A DNA stretch of 18,713 nt from Treponema sp. (GTDB taxonomy: Bacteria > Spirochaetota > Spirochaetia > Treponematales > Breznakiellaceae), in NCBI GenBank assembly GCA_031259515.1, contig JAIRLK010000418.1, forward strand, positions 1-18,713, read 5' to 3'. The first letter of the stretch is position 1. Each line of letters begins with the position of its first letter. The notes below the pieces were generated by a model. That model worked only from the letters and a program-made list of their open reading frames with translations, searched no databases and had not been told where the DNA came from. The position numbers and the translations under genes are program-made. Shown here piece after piece: positions 1 to 7,256 of this stretch.

Positions 1-1
1 T

Positions 2-916
2 ATCCCCATGATCGACCTCTTTAACACCCTGGTAGTCTCCCAGAAGCTCCCGATTTTCTCGGTCTCCGGGGAACCTTACAATGAGCTTTTGGCCCGCATC
101 GCCATGCAAGCCGAGGTTGACGTCATCCTGCTTGGAGGCATGGGCCTTAAATACGACGATTACCTTTTCTTTAAGGACACCCTGGAGGAAGGAGGCGCCC
201 TGTCCCGGACAGTAATGTTCGTCCATACCGCAAGCGATCCTACCGTTGAGTGTCTGATGATCCCCGATATGTCCCTGGCTGTTGCCGAGCAATTCGCCCT
301 GGAAGGCAAGGACGTGCTGGTCCTCCTTACGGACATGACCAACTTCGCGGATGCCATGAAGGAAATCTCGATCATTCAGGAACAGGTCCCCAGTAACCGC
401 GGCTATCCCGGAGACCTCTACAGCCAGCTTGCCTCCCGGTACGAAAAGGCCGTTGACTTTGAAACCGCCGGGTCTATTACCATCCTGGGGGTAACTACCA
501 TGCCCGGGGATGACGTAACCCACCCGGTACCGGACAACACGGGGTACATCACCGAGGGTCAGTATTACCTTAAAAACGGACGTATTGAGCCTTTCGGGTC
601 CCTTTCTCGGTTAAAACAGCAGGTGAACGGCAAGACCAGGGCGGATCACCGGGCCCTAATGGACGGCATGATCAAGCTCTATTCCGCCTTCAAGGATACG
701 TTGGAAAAGAAGGCCATGGGCTTCATCATGACCGCCTGGGACGACAAGCTCCTTAAATACGGGGACAAGTTCGAGAAGGAGATGATGGACCTTTCGGTCA
801 ACATTCCCCTGGAAAGGGCGCTGGACCTGGGTTGGGAGATACTTGCGGACTGTTTCAGTCCTGAAGAAACAGGACTGCGGACCGAACTTATCGAGAAGTT
901 TTGGCCCAAGAAGTAG
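2..916 (+). CDS. atpB: V/A-type ATPase subunit B, 5'-truncated
   Basis: This is the non-catalytic nucleotide-binding-fold subunit B of the peripheral V1/A1 head, which alternates with subunit A in the hexamer. The gene is cut by the window edge. The reading frame is open from base 2, and the visible Met at base 8 is internal: the residues around it (IPMIDLFNTL, then QKLPIFSVSGEPYNELL) are the conserved mid-protein segment after the N-terminal beta-barrel. Roughly 300 residues are present, covering the nucleotide-binding-like fold and the helical C-terminal domain (for example GVTTMPGDDVTHPVPDNTGY and EGQYYL); the first third of the protein is missing. Subunit D starts 9 bases after the stop, and the order B-D-I-K supports a single ATPase operon whose A and E genes should lie upstream. 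Identification is secure from sequence motifs. Confidence 0.95.
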   Translation: MPMIDLFNTLVVSQKLPIFSVSGEPYNELLARIAMQAEVDVILLGGMGLKYDDYLFFKDTLEEGGALSRTVMFVHTASDPTVECLMIPDMSLAVAEQFALEGKDVLVLLTDMTNFADAMKEISIIQEQVPSNRGYPGDLYSQLASRYEKAVDFETAGSITILGVTTMPGDDVTHPVPDNTGYITEGQYYLKNGRIEPFGSLSRLKQQVNGKTRADHRALMDGMIKLYSAFKDTLEKKAMGFIMTAWDDKLLKYGDKFEKEMMDLSVNIPLERALDLGWEILADCFSPEETGLRTELIEKFWPKK

Positions 917-925
917 CGAGGGATA

Positions 926-1576
926 ATGGCAAAGATAAAGCTCACAAAGAACGAGCTCAAGAAACAGAAAGATTCCCTCAAGATGTTCCGGCGTTACCTG
1001 CCTACCCTGATGCTGAAAAAACAGCAGCTCCAGGCGGAAATCAGGACGGTGGAACTGAGGATCAGGGAGCGGGAAGATGAGCGGGACCGGCTTACCCAGG
1101 TCTTTCAGGAGTGGATCGCTGTGTTCGGCGAAACCGGGGTTTTTACCCCCGGTATCCTCAAGATAACCGGGGTGAAGGCCGCCGCCGGGAATATTGCCGG
1201 CGTGTCTATTCCACTGTTCGAGGGCGCGGACTTCGCGGTGGAAGCCTACGATTTGGCGCGTACCCCCCTGTGGCTTGACGCAGCGGTTGACCGGATGAAA
1301 CAGGTCTTGCTCCTGGACCTGGAAATAGAGACCCTGGCGGAACAGCGCCGGAGGCTGGATCACGAATTGCGGGTTACCACGCAGCGGGTCAACCTCTTTG
1401 AAAAGATCAAGATCCCCGAGACCAGGGGCAACATCAAGAAGATACAGGTCTACTTGGGAGATCAGCAGACCTCCGCAGTGGTCCGGGGCAAAATCGCCAA
1501 GCGCGGTCTTGCCCGGGCGGCCCAGGGAATGGCCGCTTCCATGGGAAGCGGGGTCTCCAAGGGAGTTGCGCCATGA
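926..1576 (+). CDS. atpD: V/A-type ATPase subunit D (central rotor stalk)
   Basis: The product is 216 residues, about the usual length for subunit D, which forms the coiled-coil rotor shaft inside the A3B3 head. The N-terminus (MAKIKLTKNELKKQKDSLKM) is typical: a basic helix leading into a long coiled coil (LMLKKQQLQAEIRTVELRIR). The C-terminal half returns as a second long helix (residues about 140-180, RRRLDHELRVTTQRVNLFEK). The ATG lies 9 bases after the subunit B stop, with a weak purine-rich GAGGGA ahead of it. The stop overlaps the next start as ATGA, so D and I are probably translationally coupled. Confidence 0.94.
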   Translation: MAKIKLTKNELKKQKDSLKMFRRYLPTLMLKKQQLQAEIRTVELRIREREDERDRLTQVFQEWIAVFGETGVFTPGILKITGVKAAAGNIAGVSIPLFEGADFAVEAYDLARTPLWLDAAVDRMKQVLLLDLEIETLAEQRRRLDHELRVTTQRVNLFEKIKIPETRGNIKKIQVYLGDQQTSAVVRGKIAKRGLARAAQGMAASMGSGVSKGVAP

Positions 1577-3447
1577 TCGTACCTATGAAGAAAATATCCC
1601 TGGTGGTGATGGATAAGAGCCGGGAGGCTTCTTTGGAAGAACTCCGGAACCTGGGGGTAGTTCACCTGGAAAAACGGAACGTGTCTTCGGCACGGCTTTC
1701 GTTTCTTTTAGAACGGAAGTCCCGGGCCGAGACCGCCCTTGGCATTCTGCAATCCTATGCGGTCAAGGGCGCTTCCAGCGGTAGCCCGGAAAAAAGCGGC
1801 GTTTCCCCGGACCCGGAGGAGGTTGTGGAAAAAGTCCTGGTCCTGAGCGAGGAGAAGAAGTCCCTCCAGGAACAGGCGGCCTGGAACTCCAGGGAGCGGA
1901 GCCGCATCGAAAAATGGGGAGACTTTGACCCCCGCCTTTTGGCAGAATTAGCGGAACAGGGGATACCCCTTATTCCCTACGAGCTTTCCCCCAAGGTGTA
2001 TGAATCCCTGGGAAAGGACGAGCGGGTCATCCTGTTAGGCAAAGACAAGGCCGCGGTTTACTGCGTTGCCCTGGAACCCCTTTCCGGGGAAGCGGCTCCC
2101 TGGCTTCCGCCTGAAAAGTCTCTTTCCGCCCTGGCTCAAGAGGGCGCGGACATTCAGGGAAGGCTGGCGGAAATTGAGGCCGAATTCAGGGGCTTTGCCC
2201 CGCAGAAAGAAGTGATAGCCCGGGGGCTTGAAACCCTGACTTCCAACCTGGAGTTTGAAACCGCCCGGGCCGGGATGGACCTTTTGGAGGGCGCCCCGGC
2301 GGAACTCACGGTCTCGTGGATCACCGGGTTCATCCCCCAGGAAGATTTGGGGTTGCTCAAACGGGCGGCGGCGGAAAATAGTTGGGCCTTTGTCGCCGCA
2401 GATCCCGGACCGGACGATCCGGTTCCCACGAAGCTTAAAAACAATAAGTTCGCCAGCCTTATCTATCCGTTAACGGACTTTCTGGAAGTTGTGCCGGGGT
2501 ACCACGAGATTGACATTTCGGGGTGGTTTTTGTTCTTCTTTATCATTTTTTTCGGCATGATCTTTGGAGATGCGGGCTACGGTGCGTTGCTTTTGCTGGG
2601 GAGCCTTATCGGTATTATCAAGACCGCCAAAAAGGGCGTTCCCCCGGCGTTTAAGCTGTTCCTGTTGCTTGGGATTTCAAATTTTGTCTGGGGGGTCCTT
2701 ACCTGTTCCTGGTTCGGCGTTGGAGATGTAAGCGCCTTGCCTGCCCTGCTGCGGAGCATCTCGTTGCCCCTCATTTCTAATGTAACCGCCGCCCAATCAC
2801 CCAGGGACAGTAGTATCGTTCAGCAGAACCTGATGATTTTCTGTTTTACCCTGGCCCTGTTGCAGCTTTCAATAGGTCATATCCTTGCTATTATCAAAGG
2901 AAAGACCTTGAAAGCCCTGGCGGACATCGGTTCTATCGCCATGGTGGCGGGGATGTACTGTATCGTGCTTGCCCTGATAGCAAGTAATGAATACCGGAGC
3001 ATCCCCCTCCTTATGCCGGCGGTGTACCTCTTTGGGGGGGGCTTTTTGCTGAACTTCCTGTTCGCCAACTACGAGGGGAATTTTGGCCGTTCGGTTCTTG
3101 AAAGCCTCAAGAACATCATTTCGGTCATCCTGGGTATTGCCAATGTGTTTTCCGACATCATGTCGTACATCAGGCTTTGGGCGGTGGGTCTTGCGGGAGC
3201 GGCGATTGCCTCAACGGTAAACGCCATGGCCGGACCCATGTTGGGGCATTTTATTTTATTTGTCTTTGGGGTGGTTCTTCTGGTTTTCGGCCACGGCCTT
3301 AACCTGGTCCTCAACGTACTTTCGGTGCTGGTCCATGGCGTCCGTCTGAATACACTGGAATTCTCGGGTCATGTGGGGCTTACGTGGTCCGGTTATGCAT
3401 ATAGACCGTTTGCTAAACGGATAAACAAAGAAGCCCAATCCGGCTAA
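1573..3447 (+). CDS. atpI: V/A-type ATPase subunit I (membrane stator, a-subunit)
   Basis: The product is 624 residues. The N-terminal half (about 1-310) is a cytoplasmic, coiled-coil-rich arm that joins the peripheral stalks. The C-terminal half (about 315-610) has a series of hydrophobic helices forming the ion half-channels. Conserved motifs are visible: FGMIFGDAGYG at the start of the membrane domain, SYIRLWAVGLAGAAIA near residues 532-547 with the essential Arg at about 534 that faces the proteolipid Glu, and HGVRLNTLEFSGHVG near the C-terminus. The start ATG overlaps the stop of atpD by four bases. The start region, MIVPMKKISLVV, matches the family. No key residue appears to be missing. 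Confidence 0.94.
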   Translation: MIVPMKKISLVVMDKSREASLEELRNLGVVHLEKRNVSSARLSFLLERKSRAETALGILQSYAVKGASSGSPEKSGVSPDPEEVVEKVLVLSEEKKSLQEQAAWNSRERSRIEKWGDFDPRLLAELAEQGIPLIPYELSPKVYESLGKDERVILLGKDKAAVYCVALEPLSGEAAPWLPPEKSLSALAQEGADIQGRLAEIEAEFRGFAPQKEVIARGLETLTSNLEFETARAGMDLLEGAPAELTVSWITGFIPQEDLGLLKRAAAENSWAFVAADPGPDDPVPTKLKNNKFASLIYPLTDFLEVVPGYHEIDISGWFLFFFIIFFGMIFGDAGYGALLLLGSLIGIIKTAKKGVPPAFKLFLLLGISNFVWGVLTCSWFGVGDVSALPALLRSISLPLISNVTAAQSPRDSSIVQQNLMIFCFTLALLQLSIGHILAIIKGKTLKALADIGSIAMVAGMYCIVLALIASNEYRSIPLLMPAVYLFGGGFLLNFLFANYEGNFGRSVLESLKNIISVILGIANVFSDIMSYIRLWAVGLAGAAIASTVNAMAGPMLGHFILFVFGVVLLVFGHGLNLVLNVLSVLVHGVRLNTLEFSGHVGLTWSGYAYRPFAKRINKEAQSG

Positions 3448-3463
3448 ACGGATTGCGGAACTA

Positions 3464-3470
3464 TAAGGAG
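3464..3470 (+). promoter_or_regulatory. Ribosome binding site of atpK
   Basis: TAAGGAG lies six bases before the ATG at 3477. It decides the start of the proteolipid gene. An in-frame TTG at 3453 would add eight charged residues to what should be a hydrophobic N-terminus and has no comparable site. Confidence 0.75.
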
Positions 3471-3476
3471 AAAGAT

Positions 3477-3923
3477 ATGGATTTGAATTTAGGTTTATTG
3501 GGCGCGGGTATGGTGATGGGTATTTCCGCCGTCGGATCGGCAATCGGTATCGGCATCGCGGGTCAGGCGGTTATCGGGGCGTGGAAAAAATGCTACATCG
3601 GTAACAAGCCGGCGCCTATGACCCTGCTTGCTTTTGGCGGAGCGCCGCTGACCCAGACCTTCTACGGTTTTATCCTGGGTTTGCTTTTCATGAAACCCGC
3701 CGCGCTGTCCAATCCCGAAAACGGATCCCTCTACCTCGGCATTGGCCTTGCTTCGGGGCTGGCGATAGCGTTCTCCGCCATCGCTCAGGGCCGGGCGGGA
3801 GCCGCCGGAGCGGACGCTGCGGGTGAGACGGGTAAGGGTTTTGTCAACTATATGATGATAGTCGGTATCTGCGAAACCGTCGCTATTTTCGCCATGGTTC
3901 TTTCCATGATCAGCCTGAACTAA
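3477..3923 (+). CDS. atpK: V/A-type ATPase proteolipid subunit K (c-ring)
   Basis: The product is 148 residues and contains two fused hairpins (four membrane helices), the arrangement of V-type c subunits. It forms the rotor ring that carries ions past subunit I. The start at 3477 is chosen for its strong ribosome site. Helix 2 has PLTQTFYG (T59, Q60, Y63), helix 3 has AIAQGRAGA (Q104), and helix 4 has ICETVAIF with the ion-binding Glu at 133. By alignment these correspond to the Na+-coordinating T64, Q65, Q110 and E139, and to Y68, of Enterococcus hirae NtpK. Only one essential Glu is present, in the second hairpin, as in V-type rings. It is the last gene of the operon; a hairpin follows. 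Confidence 0.95.
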   Translation: MDLNLGLLGAGMVMGISAVGSAIGIGIAGQAVIGAWKKCYIGNKPAPMTLLAFGGAPLTQTFYGFILGLLFMKPAALSNPENGSLYLGIGLASGLAIAFSAIAQGRAGAAGADAAGETGKGFVNYMMIVGICETVAIFAMVLSMISLN

Positions 3924-3959
3924 ACAGCTTGAATTGATGAGTTACGAGGGTTCCCCTCT

Positions 3960-3985
3960 AGCCGCGAATCGCGGGATTCGCGGCT
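3960..3985 (+). terminator. Strong hairpin after the V-ATPase operon
   Basis: AGCCGCGAATC and GATTCGCGGCT form a perfect 11-bp stem with a GCGG loop, 36 bases after the atpK stop. The following bases (GTGTTGCCCCTATTT) are only loosely U-rich, so intrinsic termination may be weak. The hairpin ends exactly where the longest possible ispG reading frame begins, so it could also affect ispG translation. Confidence 0.6.
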
Positions 3986-5125
3986 GTGTTGCCCCTATTT
4001 ACCTCATTGAATAAGCCTTGTAATACACGGGTAGTCAAAGTCGGCGGATTTGGTCAGGTCAATCCTGTTTATATCGGAGGCGATTGCCCGGTAGCTATTC
4101 AAACCATGTGGAAGGATCGTCTTTCCTTTCAGGATGTTGAAGGTGAAAGGGGAGAATCTCTCTGTAACCGGATATGTCGCCTGGGGGATATGGGATGCGC
4201 CCTCCTCAGATTTGCTGTGCCGGATATGGAATCCGCCGAGATTGCTGGTACGCTTGCCGCACGGGTTGCAATGCCGTTTTCGGCGGATATTCACTTTGAT
4301 TACAAAATCGCCCTCCGTTGTATGGATTTCCCTATCGCGAAGATCAGAATCAATCCTGGAAACATAGGCGGACGCGATCGTGTTGAAAAGGTGCTTTCCC
4401 GGGCCGCCGCTAAAGGCATCCCGTTGCGTATAGGGGTAAATGGCGGGAGCCTTCCCGGGGACCTGAGGGGGCCGGTGGAAACCGGGGCCCTGGACAGGGC
4501 GGAAGCCCTGGTAACCGCCGCCGAACGGGAACTCGCTATCTTCCGGGACTTTGGTTTTGAGGATGTCCTGGTGTCTATGAAGGCTTCTTCCCTAGCGGAG
4601 ACGATACGGGCAAACCGGCTCTTCGCCGAGCGGAGCGATGTCCCCCTCCACATAGGGGTTACCGAAGCGGGTCCCCTCGTCGCCGGGGTGGTACGGAACG
4701 CCGTAGCCCTTCATACCCTCCTTGTGGAAGGAATAGGGGGGACCATTAGGGTCTCCTTGTCCGATACGATGGAAAACGAGGTGATAGCCGGCAGGGAGAT
4801 TTTAGGCGCTGTTGGGGAAAGTACGGGAAGGGGAGGGGAGACCCGGGGAGTAACCATCATTTCCTGTCCCCGGTGTGGACGGAACGGCTTCGATACCCAC
4901 GGGTTTACGGAACGGTGGATGGAGCGCCTGTATTCCCTGAAAAAAACCGCCGCCATAGCCGTCATGGGCTGCGCGGTAAACGGACCCCAGGAGGCCAAAC
5001 ACGCGGACCTAGGTATCACCGGCGCAGGGGGCAAGGTGCTGATATTCCGCAAGGGCAAAATCATCCGGACCGTAACCGCCGGCGAAGCTGACGCGGCTTT
5101 CAAGGAAGAACTGGAGCGTCTTTAA
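3986..5125 (+). CDS. ispG: 4-hydroxy-3-methylbut-2-enyl diphosphate synthase (IspG/GcpE)
   Basis: This cytoplasmic enzyme of the MEP isoprenoid pathway converts methylerythritol cyclodiphosphate to HMBPP. The N-terminal TIM-barrel is seen from PVAIQTMWK (about residue 35) through KIRINPGNIGG and IRVSLSD. The C-terminal iron-sulfur domain has SCPRCGRNGF and VMGCAVNGPQEA, giving the [4Fe-4S] ligands C294, C297, C329 and E336 (numbered from the GTG at 3986). It is the short bacterial form of about 370-380 residues without the inserted domain. The start is uncertain: the GTG at 3986 abuts the hairpin and has no visible ribosome site. The TTG at 4007, giving 372 residues beginning at NKPCNTRVV, is an alternative that fits family length at least as well. 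No other isoprenoid gene is nearby. Confidence 0.95.
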   Translation: MLPLFTSLNKPCNTRVVKVGGFGQVNPVYIGGDCPVAIQTMWKDRLSFQDVEGERGESLCNRICRLGDMGCALLRFAVPDMESAEIAGTLAARVAMPFSADIHFDYKIALRCMDFPIAKIRINPGNIGGRDRVEKVLSRAAAKGIPLRIGVNGGSLPGDLRGPVETGALDRAEALVTAAERELAIFRDFGFEDVLVSMKASSLAETIRANRLFAERSDVPLHIGVTEAGPLVAGVVRNAVALHTLLVEGIGGTIRVSLSDTMENEVIAGREILGAVGESTGRGGETRGVTIISCPRCGRNGFDTHGFTERWMERLYSLKKTAAIAVMGCAVNGPQEAKHADLGITGAGGKVLIFRKGKIIRTVTAGEADAAFKEELERL

Positions 5126-5176
5126 ACAGGGGGCGTTGCAGGTGGTAGTCCGGGACCTTGGCCCGGTCATAGGGGG

Positions 5177-5272
5177 ATCCACGGATTACATGGATTAACA
5201 CAGATTTTCGTATCAAAAGTGTTTTTAATCGGTGAAATCTGCGTCGAGAACTTTAGTTCGCAATCTGTGGAT
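5177..5272. repeat. Imperfect inverted-repeat intergenic element
   Basis: The outer arms ATCCACGGATT (5177-5187) and AATCTGTGGAT (5262-5272) pair at 10 of 11 positions. Inner arms around ACACAGATTTTC (about 5198-5209) and GAAATCTGCGT (about 5234-5244) are also largely complementary. The short direct repetition GGATTACATGGATTAACACAGATT-type resembles dispersed intergenic repeats seen in many bacterial genomes. That resemblance is from memory; copies elsewhere in this genome cannot be seen here. It fills most of the 278-base gap between ispG and the TPR gene. I see no gene in this gap. Confidence 0.5.
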
Positions 5273-5362
5273 GTTTTCGAAATACAGTTTGGGCAGGTTG
5301 CCGGTATCGTCCCGCCGCTTATTTATGTACAGTTCCTTATGGGGATTCCCCATCCTGTGATG

Positions 5363-5392
5363 TTAGGTTTTTTGTTTTTTATCCGATATAAT
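5363..5392 (+). promoter_or_regulatory. Probable sigma-70-type promoter of the TPR gene
   Basis: A perfect TATAAT (5387-5392) lies 11 bases before the ATG at 5404, in an AT-rich tract. A poor -35 (TTAGGT, 5363-5368) sits 18 bases upstream. The very short leader fits the absence of a clear ribosome site before 5404. Confidence 0.45.
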
Positions 5393-5403
5393 ATAGTAAG
5401 AAA

Positions 5404-6522
5404 ATGAAGGGAAAAGTCTTTACGCTGTTTCTGATTTTTTGTTTTTCCTCGCCGCCGGTCCGGTCTCAGGTGGAAGTTGAGCGGCCCTACTGGTTTTTCC
5501 TGGAACAGGGGAAGCAGTATTTTCGGAGCGGGGCCTATGGCAACGCCCTCCTTGCCTTTGAGGATGCCCGGAACCGGCGGCGGGCCATGTATACCCGCAT
5601 GGAACAGGACATGATCGCCCTGCTCTCCATCGCCGAAGTCCGCCGTTTTGGGGATGAGCTGGAGCTGGTGGAAAAGTACATAGCCGAACGGGGGCAGATA
5701 AACGCCTCCCAGGCGCTGGAAGAGCTCTACTACCGGGTCCCCCGGGAAACCCTGGAAAATTCAGCCCGTCGTACGCTGGAAGTCTTTGATCGCCTTAAAG
5801 CCTATCCGGAGGCAGAATATTGGATAGGGGAAACCTATAGGACGGAAGGGGAATTGGGTATAGCCTTGCGGCAGTTTCAGAAGGCCTACGAACAGCGCTC
5901 TTTCCTGGAAACGCCGGGATTTGCCACAGAGATCCTCTATAAAATCGCGGACATACACCGGATCAGGCAGGAATACACGTTGATGGAGCGGAATCTTTTG
6001 GAAATCCTGAAACAGGATGTTCTCTGGTCTCAGGATTCGGGTACCTTTGTCCGTTCCGCCATGACCCGGACCATGGAGAACGACGGCATAGACCGGTTTT
6101 TAACCCTTTACCGGTATAACAACCCCGTAACCTTGCGGGCTCACCAGCTTTTGGGCTTCTATTACGGCGCTTCAGGCCGGCACAACCGGGCGGCGGAGCA
6201 CCTCGTCTTCGCCTTCCTCATTCAAAATTCTGTTTTTATTGATGAAATAATACGGATTCGGTATGACTATACGTTTACTACCCTGGAGGATCTTCTTAAC
6301 GAAATAATGAGCAGGCCCGTCCTGGCTTCTTATTTTGAGGAGGCTGAATATTACAAAATCATGTACTCTCTGGGGGTGGCTTTTTTCGGGAGTGGGAAGC
6401 TGAACGCGGCTCGGCATTTCTGGAACGGGTGCGTCGGACGGCAGGATGCCGGGGAATGGCGGGTCCGGTCTCTGGCCCAGCTTCAAAGTCCCTCTGTTGA
6501 GCGGGTGGTGGAATTGCCGTAA
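5404..6522 (+). CDS. Exported TPR-like protein of unknown function
   Basis: The product is 372 residues. The N-terminus (MKGKVFTLFLIFCFSSPPVRS) is a signal peptide with probable cleavage after residue 21, so it should be periplasmic or membrane-associated. The mature protein is almost all helical, with TPR-like pairs: YWFFLEQGKQYFRSGAYGNA (about 30-50), AEYWIGETYRTEGELGIALR (about 138-157), TEILYKIADIHRIRQEYTL (about 174-192), AHQLLGFYYGASGRHNRAAE (about 245-265) and MYSLGVAFFGSGKLNAARHF near the C-terminus. Such repeats usually mediate protein-protein contacts. No enzyme motif is visible. It has its own promoter and is probably monocistronic or loosely linked to the next operon 70 bases away. 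I do not recognise a named family. Confidence 0.8.
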   Translation: MKGKVFTLFLIFCFSSPPVRSQVEVERPYWFFLEQGKQYFRSGAYGNALLAFEDARNRRRAMYTRMEQDMIALLSIAEVRRFGDELELVEKYIAERGQINASQALEELYYRVPRETLENSARRTLEVFDRLKAYPEAEYWIGETYRTEGELGIALRQFQKAYEQRSFLETPGFATEILYKIADIHRIRQEYTLMERNLLEILKQDVLWSQDSGTFVRSAMTRTMENDGIDRFLTLYRYNNPVTLRAHQLLGFYYGASGRHNRAAEHLVFAFLIQNSVFIDEIIRIRYDYTFTTLEDLLNEIMSRPVLASYFEEAEYYKIMYSLGVAFFGSGKLNAARHFWNGCVGRQDAGEWRVRSLAQLQSPSVERVVELP

Positions 6523-6539
6523 GAGCAAGATAAGAAGTC

Positions 6540-6567
6540 TTGCGTATATTGGTAATTCGGGTAATAA
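6540..6567 (+). promoter_or_regulatory. Possible promoter of the DUF697/ABC operon
   Basis: TTGCGT (6540-6545) and TAATAA (6562-6567) are separated by 16 bases in the 70-base gap before the DUF697-like gene. The good ribosome site AAGGGGGA (6582-6589) follows, before the ATG at 6593. Matches are moderate only. Confidence 0.4.
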
Positions 6568-6592
6568 TAGAGAAATCATTTAAGGGGGAACT

Positions 6593-7252
6593 ATGATGAG
6601 CAAGAGCAAACATATAACAGATTCTGGTTTTGAGAATTATGATGCGTCGTCTGGGGCGATATCCGGCGTTGACGCTGTAACGCTTCCTGAACAAGAAGAT
6701 GCCCTGGCCGCGCCGGAATCTATCCAGCCTGAACTGCCTGCGGATGAGCCGGTTGTAAGTGCGGAAATTTCGGGCTTTGATTTCATCACCCGCGCCCGTG
6801 CTGAGGAGATCGTCAAAAACCGGGCGGTGCTTGCGGCGGGATTGGGGATAGTCCCGGTTCCGGTCTTCACCTTTGTTTCCACTACGGCGATCCAGATCAC
6901 TATGGTCCAGTCTATAACCCGGCTCTATAATATTGAGGTGAAAAAGTCCTTGATAAAGAACATCATCGCGTCGGTATTGGGAGGGGGCGCCGCCACGGGA
7001 CTTTCGGGCTTCGCGGCGAAGGGCCTGGCGACTGCCCCGCTGGTAGGGACTTCCCTGGCGGTTTTGTCCGGTCCCGCGCTGAACGGCCTGACTACCTATG
7101 CCATCGGGTATATGTTTATTCGTTACTTCGAGTCCGGTGATGGGTTCCTAAAAGCCAATGCGAAGGCATTGGGGAACTGGTTCAAGGAGGGCTTCAAAGA
7201 AGGCCGGGAACGATTGGGCGATGCTGTAGCGGGAAAGGTGCAGGCGGCATAA
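6593..7252 (+). CDS. DUF697-like (YcjF-type) membrane-associated protein
   Basis: The product is 219 residues. Residues 1-55 are acidic, Pro/Ala-rich and probably disordered. From about residue 60 the sequence RAEEIVKNRAVLAAGLGIVP, VPVFTFVSTTAIQITMVQSI and TRLYNIEVKKSLIKNI fits the DUF697 pattern: a small-residue amphipathic segment, then an Ile/Gln/Met helix and a Tyr-containing loop. Two further hydrophobic stretches follow (about 125-155 and 160-180), rich in Gly and Ala, and then a charged amphipathic tail. In other bacteria DUF697 often sits C-terminal to GTPase domains; here no GTPase domain is present. The stop is only four bases before the permease start, so co-transcription and a functional link to the transporter are likely. 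Its function is unknown. Confidence 0.7.
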   Translation: MMSKSKHITDSGFENYDASSGAISGVDAVTLPEQEDALAAPESIQPELPADEPVVSAEISGFDFITRARAEEIVKNRAVLAAGLGIVPVPVFTFVSTTAIQITMVQSITRLYNIEVKKSLIKNIIASVLGGGAATGLSGFAAKGLATAPLVGTSLAVLSGPALNGLTTYAIGYMFIRYFESGDGFLKANAKALGNWFKEGFKEGRERLGDAVAGKVQAA

Positions 7253-7256
7253 TTCT

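Noticed and set aside
656..1363. Long minus-strand open frame (235 codons) across atpB/atpD
   Set aside because: It lies fully over two well-supported V-ATPase genes on the other strand. Its composition (many Pro, His, Arg, Gln) is typical of an antisense shadow, and it has no recognisable domain.
3937..4014. Twenty-five-codon plus-strand frame across the hairpin upstream of ispG, considered as a leader peptide
   Set aside because: No ribosome site, and the hairpin itself accounts for part of its sequence. Nothing supports translation.
5150..5166. CCGGG/CCCGG hairpin after ispG as a terminator
   Set aside because: Only five base pairs with a seven-base loop and no following U-tract, too weak to annotate as a feature.
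5219..5407. Plus-strand open frame of 62 codons between ispG and the TPR gene
   Set aside because: It overlaps the inverted-repeat element and the promoter, begins at a non-ATG codon without a ribosome site, and resembles no protein.
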